Below are positions 1 to 10,809 of a DNA stretch of 64,000 bases, piece after piece. A program made the position numbers and the translations under genes. The notes beneath the pieces were generated by a model that searched no databases, had not been told where the DNA came from, and saw nothing but the letters and a program-made list of their open reading frames with translations. Position 1 is the stretch's first letter. Each line of letters opens with the position of its first letter. The DNA comes from Nephrocerus scutellatus (lineage: Eukaryota > Arthropoda > Insecta > Diptera > Pipunculidae): NCBI GenBank assembly GCA_947095585.1, contig OX352761.1, forward strand, positions 137,050,277-137,114,276, in the 5' to 3' direction.

Positions 1-1025
1 TGCGGCAGTTTTTCTCTCGAGGCAGAGCCACATTTTTGGAATCGTCCAAAGGGAATTTCTTTAACGTGTGCGTCTTAAGAACTTTGCTATTATTGTGAAC
101 TTTATCAAAGCATGGTCGACAGTAGAAAACTCTACATTTCTCGCATTTACCAGATGCCGTCTTCAGTTCGCATTCGTTGCACTTTTCAACGCGGACAGCT
201 TCCTGACGCTTGGAGAATGCCGACAACACTTGCAGGTTGCTAACGCTTTCTCCTTCACGAGTGGTAAAGAAGCGCCAATTACACAACTGACCATGCAAAA
301 AAGAATTGAAGCCAAAAGATGCACGAATATTATTGACATTCGATTGAAGCTCAATTGGTCGCAGACATTCGCAGCATGTAAGATTTTGGCGATAATTATG
401 CACACAATTTTCGCACATATTATGCCCGCAGGGAAGTAGAATCGCCCGATTGCTAGTCTTGCGATTTTCTGTGGAACAAAAAATTATAAAAATCGTAATG
501 TTGCAAATGGAAGAGGTTTTTGGAAAGTTCCAAAAGGGAAATTAGAAGAAAAATAAAGTTTCAACTCATTCCAATTTCAATTCACCGGGTGGTTGTTAGA
601 GAACTTATCATCTATCAGTGATCTATAGTCTAGGCATCCATCAAGGTTATAAATATTTTCAAGGGCAATTTCTTAATTTCTTAATAACATTTGAAGAAGA
701 ACCCGGTCCACTAATAAATCAAAGGCTTGCTAATGCCTGCCATAATTGAGAGTGATGCTAAGCACCTAGCTGAAGCTGTAATGGAACATGCGCATAACAA
801 TCCCAGCAACAAGCGAGTAAGCGAATGCCGAATGATGGTGTACGGGGACTATTTAATGACATTCTAAAAACACAACATCAAATTATGGAGTGCCTTACCA
901 GTGGGATGAAGTTCAAACTTTGTGGAATATTCATTGCGGCACTTTGGACATTTCAAAAAAGTCTTCATAGACGCAGCGATAAATTTGTTGTCGAACAACA
1001 TCGTGGGATTTTGCGTTTGTTGCAT
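1..1025 (-). CDS. RING finger plus B-box protein (TRIM-like), 5' part, two exons, runs off the left edge
   Basis: Exon 1 is 1025..899 and exon 2 is 468..<1, split by a 430-bp intron. The donor G|GTAAGG (after 899) and acceptor TTCCACAG (ending at 469) are both phase 1, so the frame joins exactly. The 198 residues in view start at ATG 1025. A C3HC4 RING crosses the intron, with ligands C26, C29 | C56, H58, C61, C64, C74, C77. A B-box 2 type zinc site follows: C139, C142, C151, C154, C159, C162, H167, H176. RING/B-box proteins are usually E3 ubiquitin ligases, with a coiled coil after the B-box; that part lies outside the window. The complete ligand sets and matching splice phase make a real gene very likely. 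I cannot name the orthologue. Exon 2 has no stop before the window edge. Confidence 0.85.
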
Positions 1026-1524
1026 TTTAAATGCAACTTTGCAATGTCTGCTATTCAACTTCTAGCTTTCAACTTTAATTAATAAATTCTTGTTTATGTT
1101 CCAATTGATAATATTAACAAACACTACGCCGTTAACGGTATACAAAATACGACGCAATTAGTTATATGAACTATGAATTACTACTGTACTGCACTTGCAT
1201 TAATTAAAAAAAACTGTAAATTAGTAACCGGCGATTTTTGCGAAAAAAAAAACACGAATAACAAAGGCAGCGTGAGTAGGAAATGTCAAAAAGTAACAAA
1301 AAGAACAACGAGTACTGTCACTCGGTGTAGGAATAGAACTTATACATTTAGGGGTATTGAATCATAATGAAATTGAAGAATTGAAGTCAAACAAGAGACT
1401 TTCGCCGCAATCATGCACGTTCTACTCAATAAATAACAACAAATTGACAAACATACACAAAGCCCAACACAAATGCTTCGTTTCGTTTAACCACAACGTT
1501 CATTAGCATGACTTTAATTCTCAT
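1026..1524. other. 5' flank of the RING/B-box gene
   Basis: AT-rich sequence with no convincing reading frame. It must hold the leader and perhaps the promoter of the minus-strand RING/B-box gene, but I cannot point to a certain TATA box or initiator. Confidence 0.4.
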
Positions 1525-2089
1525 TAGTGATGGGCGAAATTGGTTAATTTGCTAACCAAGATCGAATTAGTTTTTTCAGATTAACCAGATCGTTTAACCA
1601 GGTTATTAACCAGTTTGACAGTCGATTAGTTTTATAGAAACGGAGAATGTTTAATGAGTACCCAAGTTTATTTTAGATTATGCTGAAAAATCGAAAAACA
1701 AGGCACATTAGCTTATACACAAATATAACGAACGACAAAAAACTGTTCCAATACAACTGTTTAGAAACAGATGTTGGTTTTAAAATAAAACTAGTTAAAG
1801 TTGTTTGCTCTAGCCTTTCGTTGTTGACCTGATGTGCATTGCATTAGATTTTCTTGAGATGGACCCGGATTTTTCTCAGTGCGTTGCTGGAGCTCCGAAG
1901 ATGATGGAGCATTTGCATCCAAATAAATTATTGACGAAGTCTAATGGGTTACGGCTGCTGTTCTCTCGCGTGATTCGTCTTTTAATTGTCTTGTTGCTAC
2001 TATACTATTGACTATTGACAATAGATAAGAATATCCAGGGCTTCCCTGTTCTCAGTACATCACTAAAAATTTCATCCAGGTCTTTTTAA

Positions 2090-2610
2090 ATTCTCTATAT
2101 TAACTTCACTTGCCCGTGGCTGGCTGGCTGGCTTGCCAAATCTTGTGATCAATTTTTAACCCACTTCCTACAGCCCGATTTTATTGAAATTTTGCACACA
2201 TGTATATCTCCCATGACAACACTTTCTATTCAAATTTGAGGCCCCATCGGGACGCGGGTTCGAGGGGCTCCCATACAAATATTTTACAAAATTTACCCGA
2301 TTTTCTTTAAATTTTGTACACATGTGTGTCTTCGATGGAAAACACTTTTTGTAAAAATTTGGAGCGATCGGTTCCTTGGGGACCCCAATATACAATTTTA
2401 AAATATCGCTATATCGCATCAGATCATCGCAAAGTCTGAGCTTTGTGCTTTGTGAGCAGCGCTGTTCGCTGCCGCTGCGTCATTTGGTGGATGATTTTGC
2501 CACAAAACGAGCACGCAGTGTGTGTGTGTGTGTGTATCACCGATTAGAGAATTTACAAAAAAATTTTAATTTTTATGGGTTGTTTTATTTCATTCATAAA
2601 TTGACATTTG
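2090..2610 (+). repeat. Dispersed repeat family R, copy 1 (nested in the hAT element)
   Basis: It begins with TTCTCTATATTAACTTC and has two sub-units of about 122 bp that each start CCCGATTTT (near 2174 and 2299) and contain ACACATGT followed by a TCTcCgATG-like stretch. It then has a part with AGCAGCGC, a (TG)n run at 2518-2534, and ends near TTTTTATGGGTTG. The same modules recur at about 28.3, 30.1-30.5, 32.6, 45.7 and 55.0-55.8 kb. It has no coding capacity, and the superfamily is unknown to me. Confidence 0.7.
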
Positions 2611-3339
2611 ACTGCAATTACGCAATTTCCGAATTTACCTGTTATCAGTATATCACTAAAAAGGTTATCCAAGCAGTCATTTAGTTGCCTTTTTTACTAT
2701 CTGTAATTAGTATTTTAGTAATAGCCACAGTCGTTTATTTGTTAATGAAAAAATAAACAAAACTGTCAAAACCGTCTGCGAACGATCTATCCCTTACCAT
2801 TTTCAGCAAGTGTTTAATACACCAAACACATAAAACAATTTATATGCAATAAATTATAAATTCCAGTTTGGTTGCAGTATTTATTTCGAACACCTAAACA
2901 GAAAATAATTTTTTTGTGCATACAAAAAAATATTTTTTTCGCCTGAGATTCTAATAGTTTATGATTCCGCTTGTAACACATATAGCCAAAACTAAACAAC
3001 CGTTCGAAATAAAAATTACACAGATATTTAAAATGGGCATATACAGTCTGCATATAAAATTACATATAAAATACATAAAAAGTGCCAAACTAGTTTTAAA
3101 TTACAGTTAAAAATTTGGCACACAATTTTACTGATTCTAATGACAAACAGCTTGATTCTCATATTAAAAATGCTACACCTGGAAAAATTTTTGCCATGTT
3201 TTTTCGAATCGAAAATGATATAAAAAGAGAACTCTTGTAATTTAAATACGTTGGCTAGTTTGACAGTATTATATTGGTTAGTTTACGAACGAAGCACATA
3301 AGAACGAGACACATGAAATGAACGTATGAGGAAGTCTAT

Positions 3340-3560
3340 CTTTTTAACCAGTTCTTTTGCTGAACTGAACTGAACTGGTTATTCAGTGAACGAATGAGCA
3401 AGGCAGTTCAGTGAACGAATGAGAACGTCGTTACTTATTAAACTGTTCTTTTGCGAACTAGTTCAGTAAATGAATGAGCAGCTCGTTCATTTTTAACCAG
3501 TTCTTTGCGAACCAAGTAAGTTGTTCCTTTTCAACCTGATCTTTTTTGCGAACAAGTTTG
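3340..3560. repeat. Degenerate GAACGAATGAG / GTTC-rich subterminal repeat
   Basis: Iterations of GTTCA, GTGAACGAATGAG and AACCAGTTC in both orientations lie just inside the right end of the hAT-like element. They most likely are subterminal transposase-binding repeats, though binding is inferred only from position. Confidence 0.55.
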
Positions 3561-3625
3561 GTCATTTCGATCTTTTAATTGATCAGGTTAAAAAGATTTT
3601 AATAGATCTAATTCGCCCATCACGA

Positions 3626-4592
3626 ATTCCCATGCATATGTGGCCACGCTCTAAGAAAACTTGTGTAATAAAATTATTTAAAAAAATAAAAACAAAGCTT
3701 TTGGTGGTTTTATAGAATTGCATGTTCGATTTGTATGCTAATGGAATCAAGCTATCTCTTTCTAACTCACTAAGAACCTACCTGTTTCGCTGGACATAAC
3801 TTTCATTCCCATGATAGTGTAGCCACACTCTAATACCCATAGAATCCATTGCGCCAGTTCTCAGTTGTCAGTTGAATCGACGTGTTCTTCGCCATTGCCG
3901 TATGTAACGCAAAAACCAAAAAGGTGACTAATTGAATACGTCGTCTTCGCACAGGCAAACAAAAAAATGCCGAAATCCCGAAATGAATGAACGGCAGTTT
4001 TCTCAACACCGTAACGACCGACATGTCAAAGCATTTGCCGAAGAGAAAAATTGAAAGTTGGCCAACTTTTTGCGTCGCTTCCGTCACACGCTTTGCGTAT
4101 GGGATTCTTCCCACATGTTTTTCGTCGATCTGTCAGTTGCATACGTCGCCCCAACGGACGCAACGGACTTTATGGGCTTGTCCCTTCATTTCTAAATTGT
4201 ATGGATTTTGTTTGACAAAAAAAAATGTTTGCTCGTTATGTTAGAAATCCATAAGTATGCTATTAAGTTTTTATATTCTGAGAGCTCTGTTACGAGCATT
4301 TTATTTTGCACTAAACCTGCTTGAGTTTTTACAGTTCTCATTTTCAAATTTTAACATAGATTCCACCAGCTACGATTACACGTGCATTTTGTCAATAAAA
4401 TATTCTCAAAAACTGTACCAACAGCTTTGCAAAACTTACGCAGATCACGCATCATATCGTCAAGCTACCTGCTACCGATTGAAAAAAAAAACCCAAAACC
4501 AAAAGCGAGCATTTCGCTACCTGCTACTTTTTATTTTTTATTATTTCACTAATTATTTTTTAATTTCAGAAATATTTTTCTTTCATGTCATA
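3626..4592. other. Interval between the hAT element and the Jockey LINE
   Basis: No gene is recognised. The stop-free frame from 4257 to the LINE ORF1 start reads as low-complexity aromatic-rich sequence with no domain, so I do not treat it as part of the protein. Some of it may be 5' UTR of the LINE, whose 5' limit is unresolved. Confidence 0.4.
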
Positions 4593-4634
4593 TATATTTT
4601 CAGAAAAGATCTTCCTTTCGATCAGCCCTATAAA

Positions 4635-6179
4635 ATGGGGAAAAAAGCAAAAAGGAAGGAAAAAGTAAACGAGGTCTTGTCCTTAATTAAGGAACAAGTA
4701 ACCAACCATGGTGGGGATTTCCTCTTGTCGTTGTACCGAAGGCTGGATGAAGTGAACCAGCTGTGCGATTCAGCGACTTCAGAGGAGGAAACCATGAGCG
4801 TTGTCGAGGAATCGGATACTGAAGTGCCCGAATCCAGCAGTGGTGGAGAGGATAACTCCAGCGACGAAGACAGTCGCAAAGCTTGGTCTTCTCCCGAAAC
4901 CATGCCCGCAAAGGCAAAAAAAAGGAGGTTGTCTGGAAATTCCAGACCATCATCACCACCAACATCATCTTCTCCTGGAGTGGCTGCTGTTGATAAAAAA
5001 ATTGCTGTTGATAAAACAGCTTTACCAAAAGAGTCCCAAAAGGTCTCAAATAAGAAGGCACCACCACCAGTCTCCGTCCATCAAGCTCCATCAAGCCAAA
5101 AATCCCAAACTACGGGACCAACATCAAAACCTTTTTCCATGCCGCCAATAGTCTGCTTCAGACTAAACGTCGCTGAACTATCAAAGTTCACGAAGAGCGC
5201 CAACATTAGTTGCAGAATTCGAAACATTAACAGCAACAAATCAGTCGTTGCGGCCATGAACAGAGATGGCCATCAGCTAATTCGGTCTTTCCTACAATCG
5301 GGAAAGACTGAGTTTAACACTTATACTGCAAAGGAGGACAGGAAAGAAATGTTGGTCCTAAAAGGTATTCACCACTCCTTTGATGCTGAAGATGTCAAGG
5401 AAGCGTTGACGACAGAGGGTGTCCCTGTACTAGTGGTGAAACCCTTCAAATCTCAAAGGACTGACAAGAAATTTAATCATTTCATTGTCGAGCTAGAGAA
5501 GAACTGCGATAAAGCGGCAGTTTGCTCAAAAACCCTCCTTTTGAACCAGTTGGTGCATTGGGAAAAACTAAAATCGGCGGGCATTACTCAATGCAGAAAC
5601 TGCCAAAAATTTGGACATGTCGCAAGTAATTGCGGCATGAAATACAGATGCGTCAAGTGCAAAGATGAGCACTTGCCTGGCCAATGCCCAAGAAATGCAG
5701 ACAATATAAAAGACGACAACGTTTTCTGCACAAACTGCCAGAAAAATGGACATCCGGCAAACTATAAAGGATGTCCAAAATATAAGGAAAAGATGGCTGA
5801 AAAGCTTAAAACCGCACAAAAGAAGAAGGAACAACATAAATTCGCCCAGATGTCTGCTTCAAAAGCCATAGTAAAGGGAGTAAGTTTTGCTAGTATAGCT
5901 GCTATGGGGACTTCCAGCAAGCCAGCAACGATCAGCAAGCCTCTAACAAGCAGCCATGCAGCATCAAACAGCAAACCAATAAAAAAGCCAGCCGTTAAAC
6001 CTGTACCATCTACCGGAAAAGCCAACATCTTCGACGATACGGAAAGGCTATTTGGAGCTGACCTCTTTACAATTTTACAGAAGGCAAGAGAAGTCGTGCC
6101 TGCTAATTATAGCAGTCTTGATGACAGGTCCAAAACAACCGTTTTGGGTCGACTTATTTGTGAATTATGTTCACAATAA
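4635..6179 (+). CDS. Jockey LINE ORF1, gag-like nucleic-acid-binding protein
   Basis: A 514-residue frame from ATG 4635, which opens with a basic MGKKAKRKEK stretch and is preferred over the upstream open frame lacking family features. The N-terminal third is acidic and Ser-rich, then Pro/Ser/Lys-rich. A folded region around residues 170-315 resembles the pre-zinc-knuckle domain of insect Jockey gags. Three Cys-rich knuckles follow near residues 320-333 (CRNCQKFGHVASNC), 339-351 and 366-381. Such proteins coat element RNA and help target it to chromosomes or telomeres. The end overlaps the ORF2 start by 13 nt in another frame, suggesting translational coupling. Confidence 0.85.
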   Translation: MGKKAKRKEKVNEVLSLIKEQVTNHGGDFLLSLYRRLDEVNQLCDSATSEEETMSVVEESDTEVPESSSGGEDNSSDEDSRKAWSSPETMPAKAKKRRLSGNSRPSSPPTSSSPGVAAVDKKIAVDKTALPKESQKVSNKKAPPPVSVHQAPSSQKSQTTGPTSKPFSMPPIVCFRLNVAELSKFTKSANISCRIRNINSNKSVVAAMNRDGHQLIRSFLQSGKTEFNTYTAKEDRKEMLVLKGIHHSFDAEDVKEALTTEGVPVLVVKPFKSQRTDKKFNHFIVELEKNCDKAAVCSKTLLLNQLVHWEKLKSAGITQCRNCQKFGHVASNCGMKYRCVKCKDEHLPGQCPRNADNIKDDNVFCTNCQKNGHPANYKGCPKYKEKMAEKLKTAQKKKEQHKFAQMSASKAIVKGVSFASIAAMGTSSKPATISKPLTSSHAASNSKPIKKPAVKPVPSTGKANIFDDTERLFGADLFTILQKAREVVPANYSSLDDRSKTTVLGRLICELCSQ

Positions 6180-9083
6180 GCAGGATAAGTATATTCTCAT
6201 ATAATGTGAATTCCATTTATTCGTTAGCTAGGCGTATCACACTAACATTATTTATTAAAACTAATAAACCTGACATTCTTCTTTTACAGGAAACAAATCT
6301 CACTGGGAGAAATCCGTTCAGTCCAGACGGATACAATATCCACAGGGTCGACAAAGGCAGTGGACGCTCTGGGACGGCGGTCCTTATCAGGAACACTATG
6401 GCAGGCGAAAAGGTGCAAATCAGTGGTCTACGTAGCATGGAAGCAACAGCTGTCAGCATTAAAGTCAACGAAGTGGAGACCTTGCTGGTGATATCGGTGT
6501 ACAATCACTGTAACGCAACGAGGGAAGACATCCAACGGGATTTGCAAACTGTCTGCAACACCTCCTCTAGACACACATACTGTGTTGTTGGAGGTGATTT
6601 TAATGCTAGACATACTCGATGGCAGGACGAAGTGTGCAATCACAAAGGAAGGGCCATTACAGACTGGATGGACTCAAATCCGCATCAGCACACGATGGCT
6701 ATAGTTTCACAGCCACGGAAGACGTACCCTCGGACACCGTCAACTTTGGATTTCTTTCTGGCAACCACAAATTTCTTAAATATTCTCCCAGAATTAAGAA
6801 ATTATTCTTGCTTGGCGCATGATAGCGACTCGGATCATATGGCCATAGAGCTTCGAGTGAGGCTGAACCAGCGAATTGTGCAAGTCACCCCAACACCTGA
6901 ACTTCACATCAACTTTAAGAAAATAAACTGGAACCGGTTTAGATCAGAAGTTGAAGCTGAACTTCCTATTCCAGCGGCTTGCAAAAATCTGGAGAATACA
7001 GAAATTTGATGATGCTATCAGAAATTTTGAGATTACAGTGAATTCAGCCATTAATCGGCAGAAAACAATTCGCACTAGCAGGGATCGCTTCCAACACTTT
7101 CCTGAGCATATACAGGCCATATATGCTCACAAGCAAGGGCTTAGGAAACGCTTTCAGAGAATCTTCAATAGGACACTTAACACAGTCAACGACGAATACC
7201 TGTCTGTACTTTCGCAACTGCGTTGTACAGTTAACATGTGTCGTCAAGCTGTGCGGAGGTTTCAGGAAGATGAACTGACCAAACGGCTCCAGGACATCAA
7301 ACCAGGCCCTGATGCTTTTAGAAAGCTGAACTCTCTGGTTGGAAAGCGTATTTCCATTCCAGAGACTATCACCATTGAAGATCGAACAGTATCCAGCGCT
7401 GCTGAGAAAGCGGAAGCCTTTGCCTGCCATTTTGAAAGGAGCTTTACGGACCGACCACCAACGCATCTTCCAGATTTCTTGGAAGAGGTTGAAAGTCTTG
7501 TGGAAGACACCACTTCTCCAGGAAATACTATAGTGCAGTTCAGTGAAGAAAATCGCGCCAACGCACCCGTAGATGTCGATATGTTTACCGGAACAGCTGT
7601 TGTCAATGATTTGATTATGAGTGGAAACTCAAAAAAATCATCAGCCACAGATGGGATTTCTAACTTTTTGCTTAAAAAGTTACCGGGTATGGCAATTTTG
7701 ATGTTAACCATCATTTTCAACAATTGCCTAAACAATGGCTACTTTCCGGACAACTGGAAGGTGGCCAAGGTAGTACCCAAGAAAACCGACCGCTCCAGCG
7801 TAACTGGTTACCGTCCAATAGCTTTACTGTGTTGTATCAGTAAAGTATTGGAATCATTGATCCGTAGAAAGATCAATACGTTTTATACGGAAAGAAATCT
7901 TATTCCTTCCTTTCAGTACGGTTTCCGAGAAAAGCACTCTACGCTGCACCCTCTGCTGAAGCTTCACAGTGACGTCACTAAAGGACTGAACGTCAAAAGT
8001 AGTACAGTGGCCTGTTTGCTAGACATCGAAAAAGCTTTTGATAGTGTCTGGATAAACGGGCTACTGTACAAGCTTATTAGTTTTGGTTTCCCCAATTATA
8101 TTGTAAAAATAATTAAAAATTTTCTTTTTAACAGGGTCTTCTTTGTACAGGTGTACGACCGCCCATCGACAAGGAAAAGGATTAAAGCCGGAGTTCCTCA
8201 AGGTTCCAGACTTGGACCAATCCTGTATAGCATCTTCACGGCGGATCAACCCACAAATACAGCCGGAACAAGGACTATGCTCTTCGCGGATGACTCCATA
8301 ACGTATGCAGTGTCCCGCTCTCCCGAGATAGCAGCCCGCAGAGTGGAGGAACACCTCAGAAATCTTTGGGACTACTACCTGAAGTGGGGACTAAAGATCA
8401 ACGCCAATAAAACGGAACTCATCTGCTTCCCAGCAACCGAAACAAGGATAAGAAAAATCGCAAGTCGTTGCAGAGCCTTAAAAATCACCCTTCCAGACAA
8501 CACAGTTATAAAAACCCAATCAGAGACGAAGTACCTGGGAATAAACTTCACCGAGAGGCTCAAGTTTAATGCCCACATCGATAAAACGTTGAAAAAGGCT
8601 AATTACGCCCTTCATTTGGTGCACCCGCTTCTACGAAAGCGAAACGGACTGTCAAACAACACAAGGCTGCTCATCTACAAGCAGCTCATCAGGCCAGTGA
8701 TAACCTATGGCTATCCCATATGGTTCACCGTCTCACCAACAACGATGAAGAAGATCTCCCTATTTGAAAGGAAGTTACTTAGGATCTGTACAGGACTCTG
8801 GAGGGTGCCAAACAGCTATAAGTTTGTCTCGAGTGCAAGGCTTTACGACGCGGCAGGTCTGCTGCCCATAACCGACCACTTGTTCCGAATGGCAAAGAAA
8901 TTCGTTGATGGGTTGGAAACACATCCAAGTCCGGAGATGCAAGGACTGAGAATCGAAGAAATCGAGCCAAGCCACCGCTATATAAACATCAGAGGATTCA
9001 CAGATGCTAGATTTGACGACATCTTTAATAATCAAGACGTTTCCTTCTACGAGAAGGCCAGCAGTCAACATTACAGAGGCTGA
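6167..9083 (+). pseudogene. Jockey LINE ORF2, endonuclease and reverse transcriptase, one frameshift
   Basis: ATG 6167 opens the APE-type endonuclease: YNVNS, LLLQET, GGDFNAR (about 6594) and SDSDHMAI (about 6828) carry the expected Asn, Glu, Asp/Asn and Asp-His catalytic residues. The frame stops at 7009, while the continuation (FDDAIRNFE onward) is one frame over. The total span is a multiple of three plus one, so one extra base near 7001-7009 explains the break. The reverse transcriptase follows with KAFDSVW (8031-8051), AGVPQGS (8187-8207) and the catalytic FADD (8282-8293). Without the extra base the protein would be about 971 residues, normal for Jockey. As it stands it could supply neither a linked endonuclease nor RT. 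Confidence 0.85.
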
Positions 9084-9320
9084 AGATCGCCCTGTTTATA
9101 CCCCCTTTAATATTATTCTTCATTTTTATTTTATTTTAAAATTTATCGTTTAAAATTAAATTGCTTTAAAAATAAACATGTAGTAGATTAAGTAGTAAAA
9201 AATATTGTTTAATAATAAGCAATCCAAAAAAAAAAGACAATGAAAATACGTCGGGCCCCTATTGTTGAGCCGACACTTAATAATAATAGTTATAAGTTTA
9301 GTTTTTAAGTCAAAAAAAAA
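9084..9320 (+). other. 3' UTR and A-tail of the Jockey LINE
   Basis: AT-rich non-coding sequence with AATAAA-like stretches and internal short A-runs, ending in nine A residues at 9312-9320. This position and tail fit target-primed reverse transcription of a polyadenylated RNA. Confidence 0.6.
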
Positions 9321-9569
9321 GTCATAGTTGGAGTTTTGTTTTATAGGTATTTTTATTTTGCCGAAATTCTGGTTTTCCATACGACTTCATTGGCATTGCA
9401 AATTTCGTAACAATATTTTGTTTTTTAATTTGCTATCATTTAACATAAATATCATCAACGGCAACACTTACTTCTGCAATTCTAGCGCAGCCGCATACAT
9501 TTAGGAGCTACGTATGCGAACTTATTTTGAAGAGATTGAAAGACTTTCCAGTAAAATGTTTATTTTGAT

Positions 9570-9575
9570 TTTATT
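9570..9575 (-). terminator. Poly(A) signal of the RNF181 homologue
   Basis: AATAAA on the minus strand, 67 nt beyond the stop codon at 9642. It is the first canonical hexamer after the gene. Confidence 0.6.
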
Positions 9576-9641
9576 CCCACCATTTAGTTTCCCTACTCAC
9601 TAATTACCACAACTCAAACTGACATAAAATTAATATACCAT

Positions 9642-10142
9642 CTAAGAAAACATGGAATCCATTAAATTGCTCTGACGTTCCCGCCTTTCAGCCTCGCCTT
9701 GGCGGAATTTCCGCAACTCCTCATAGTCTGGGTCGTCAGTTTCCAGTTCGAAGCGACACATTGGACATGAATTGGCCTAAAATGATAAAAAAACCAAATA
9801 AATGTTATTTCGCTTTGCATTATTACGCAGATTGTAGACCTTTTTCAACCACAATAAAATGCACTCCTCATGGAATTCATGTTTGCACGGCAGCACCTTG
9901 TACTTCTCGCCGGCCTCGGAAGCCTGTTTGCATACAGCGCATTCCATTTCCGGGTCATCATCGGTAATCTCATGCAACGGCAGCTCAGCGATAGCTTTCT
10001 TTGATGCTTCAGGAACTTCAATTTCCAAATCGATGCCATTCATAACGGCGAGTACACGCAAGCGCTTAAGATGCTTTTCGAAATCCTCGGGACCATTTGG
10101 ACCGGTCGGTGTGCAGCCCAATTCATCAAAATAATCGGACAT
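9642..10142 (-). CDS. RING-H2 E3 ubiquitin ligase, RNF181 homologue (two exons)
   Basis: Exon 1 is 10142..9840, intron 9839..9777 (63 bp, GT...TTTTAG, phase 0) and exon 2 is 9776..9642, giving 145 residues. The start MSDYFDELGC matches the conserved N-terminus of RNF181 proteins. The RING-H2 is complete once spliced: C68, C71, C86, H88, H91, C94 in exon 1 and C105, C108 (SCPMC) in exon 2. The tail has DDPDYEELRK and a basic-acidic helix ending MDSMFS, as in the fly family member CG7694. RNF181 proteins are cytosolic ubiquitin ligases. Reading through the intron would lose the last zinc-ligand pair. It shares strand and neighbourhood with fray, as I recall for Drosophila. Confidence 0.92.
9777..9839 (-). 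other. 63-bp intron of the RNF181 homologue
   Basis: Starts GTCTAC after AAAAAG and ends CATTTTAG. It contains stop codons in the host frame, and removing it restores the last two RING cysteines. The size is typical of short dipteran introns. Confidence 0.9.
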
Positions 10143-10800
10143 GATGATGATGGATGTTCTGCAAATATGGAAAAATATTGAATTTTAGACTGATGACCCA
10201 ATTACTGAAATGGACAGAAAATCAGATAGAAATCAAAATGCATATTGGTTGCAATTAAGGAAGTTATGGAAAGCCATCCCTTGTTATTTCTTATTTTTTG
10301 AGCACCATGCGAATTGTCCACAAGGCGGGAGCTGAAATTACTGTCGTCAATCTTCCTTCCTTTTAATAAACCGATAAAAGTCCGAGTGTTGTGCTGATGT
10401 TTGATTCCAGAAGCCTTAAAGAACGTCGATCGACCTTAATTGGATGCAAAAGAAAAGAAGAAAAACAAAATGCAGCACAGCAGTTTCATTATCATGATCA
10501 TCAGCCCTCGTCCACAATCTGTGAATAAGAGTGGTTTTGTTTAAAACTAAATGCGGGGTTCATGACCTTAATTGCGAGTCAATTTTTTGAGATTTGAGCA
10601 GCGATCGAGCCAATTGCCAATGAATATTTATTGACTCCAAATGGTTTTTTCTTGAAAATCATTTAAATTCCCCACTATAGTTGACTTACATGGCATTACA
10701 TGATCTAGAAATGATCAGCTCTTATGTAATCGGTAGTGCACCAGTGTCTTAACGAGAAATTGAAGGATAACACTGGGAACACATTCAGTTTCACCACATG
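10143..10800. other. 5' flank of the RNF181 homologue
   Basis: Holds the leader and presumably the promoter of the minus-strand ligase gene. No other reading frame or repeat is recognised. Confidence 0.4.
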
Positions 10801-10809
10801 TATCTTTTG

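Larger units (their letters stand above)
1525..3625. mobile_element. hAT-like non-autonomous DNA transposon (2.1 kb)
   Basis: The left end reads TAGTGATGGGCGAA and the right end, read inward, TCGTGATGGGCGAA, a 14-bp terminal inverted repeat with one mismatch. The TAGTG start fits hAT elements. The flanks are ATTCTCAT (1517-1524) and ATTCCCAT (3626-3633), an 8-bp target duplication with one mismatch, the size hAT transposases make. Subterminal sequence is full of short GAACC/GGTTA and GTTCA/TGAAC motifs (about 1540-1640 and 3340-3560), as hAT ends often are. No transposase frame is inside, so it would depend on a relative elsewhere. It contains a younger dispersed repeat at about 2090-2610. 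Orientation is not assignable. Confidence 0.75.
4593..9320 (+). mobile_element. Jockey-clade non-LTR retrotransposon, nearly intact
   Basis: ORF1 (gag with zinc knuckles) is followed by an overlapping ORF2 (APE endonuclease plus reverse transcriptase), a short 3' UTR and an A-run at 9312-9320. This is the normal Jockey layout. The 5' boundary is uncertain: GTCATA follows the A-tail (9321-9326) and also occurs at 4587-4592, a possible but short target duplication that sets the start given here. The coding region has a single frameshift, so the insertion looks recent compared with the other LINE relics in the window. Confidence 0.85.

Noticed and set aside
163..405. Minus-strand 80-residue hydrophobic frame
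   Set aside because: It is another frame of exon 2 of the RING/B-box gene, whose own frame carries the zinc ligands.
733..870. Plus-strand ATG frame of 45 codons with a GTAAGC donor-like site, inside the RING/B-box intron
   Set aside because: No domain, no matching acceptor or downstream exon found; it could be chance within an intron of an opposite-strand gene.
2174..2419. Minus-strand 83-residue frame with Cys pairs
   Set aside because: It overlaps repeat R sub-units and is explained by their repetition.
4257..4634. N-terminal extension of LINE ORF1 upstream of ATG 4635
   Set aside because: Low-complexity translation without gag features; family proteins start with a basic stretch like the one at 4635.
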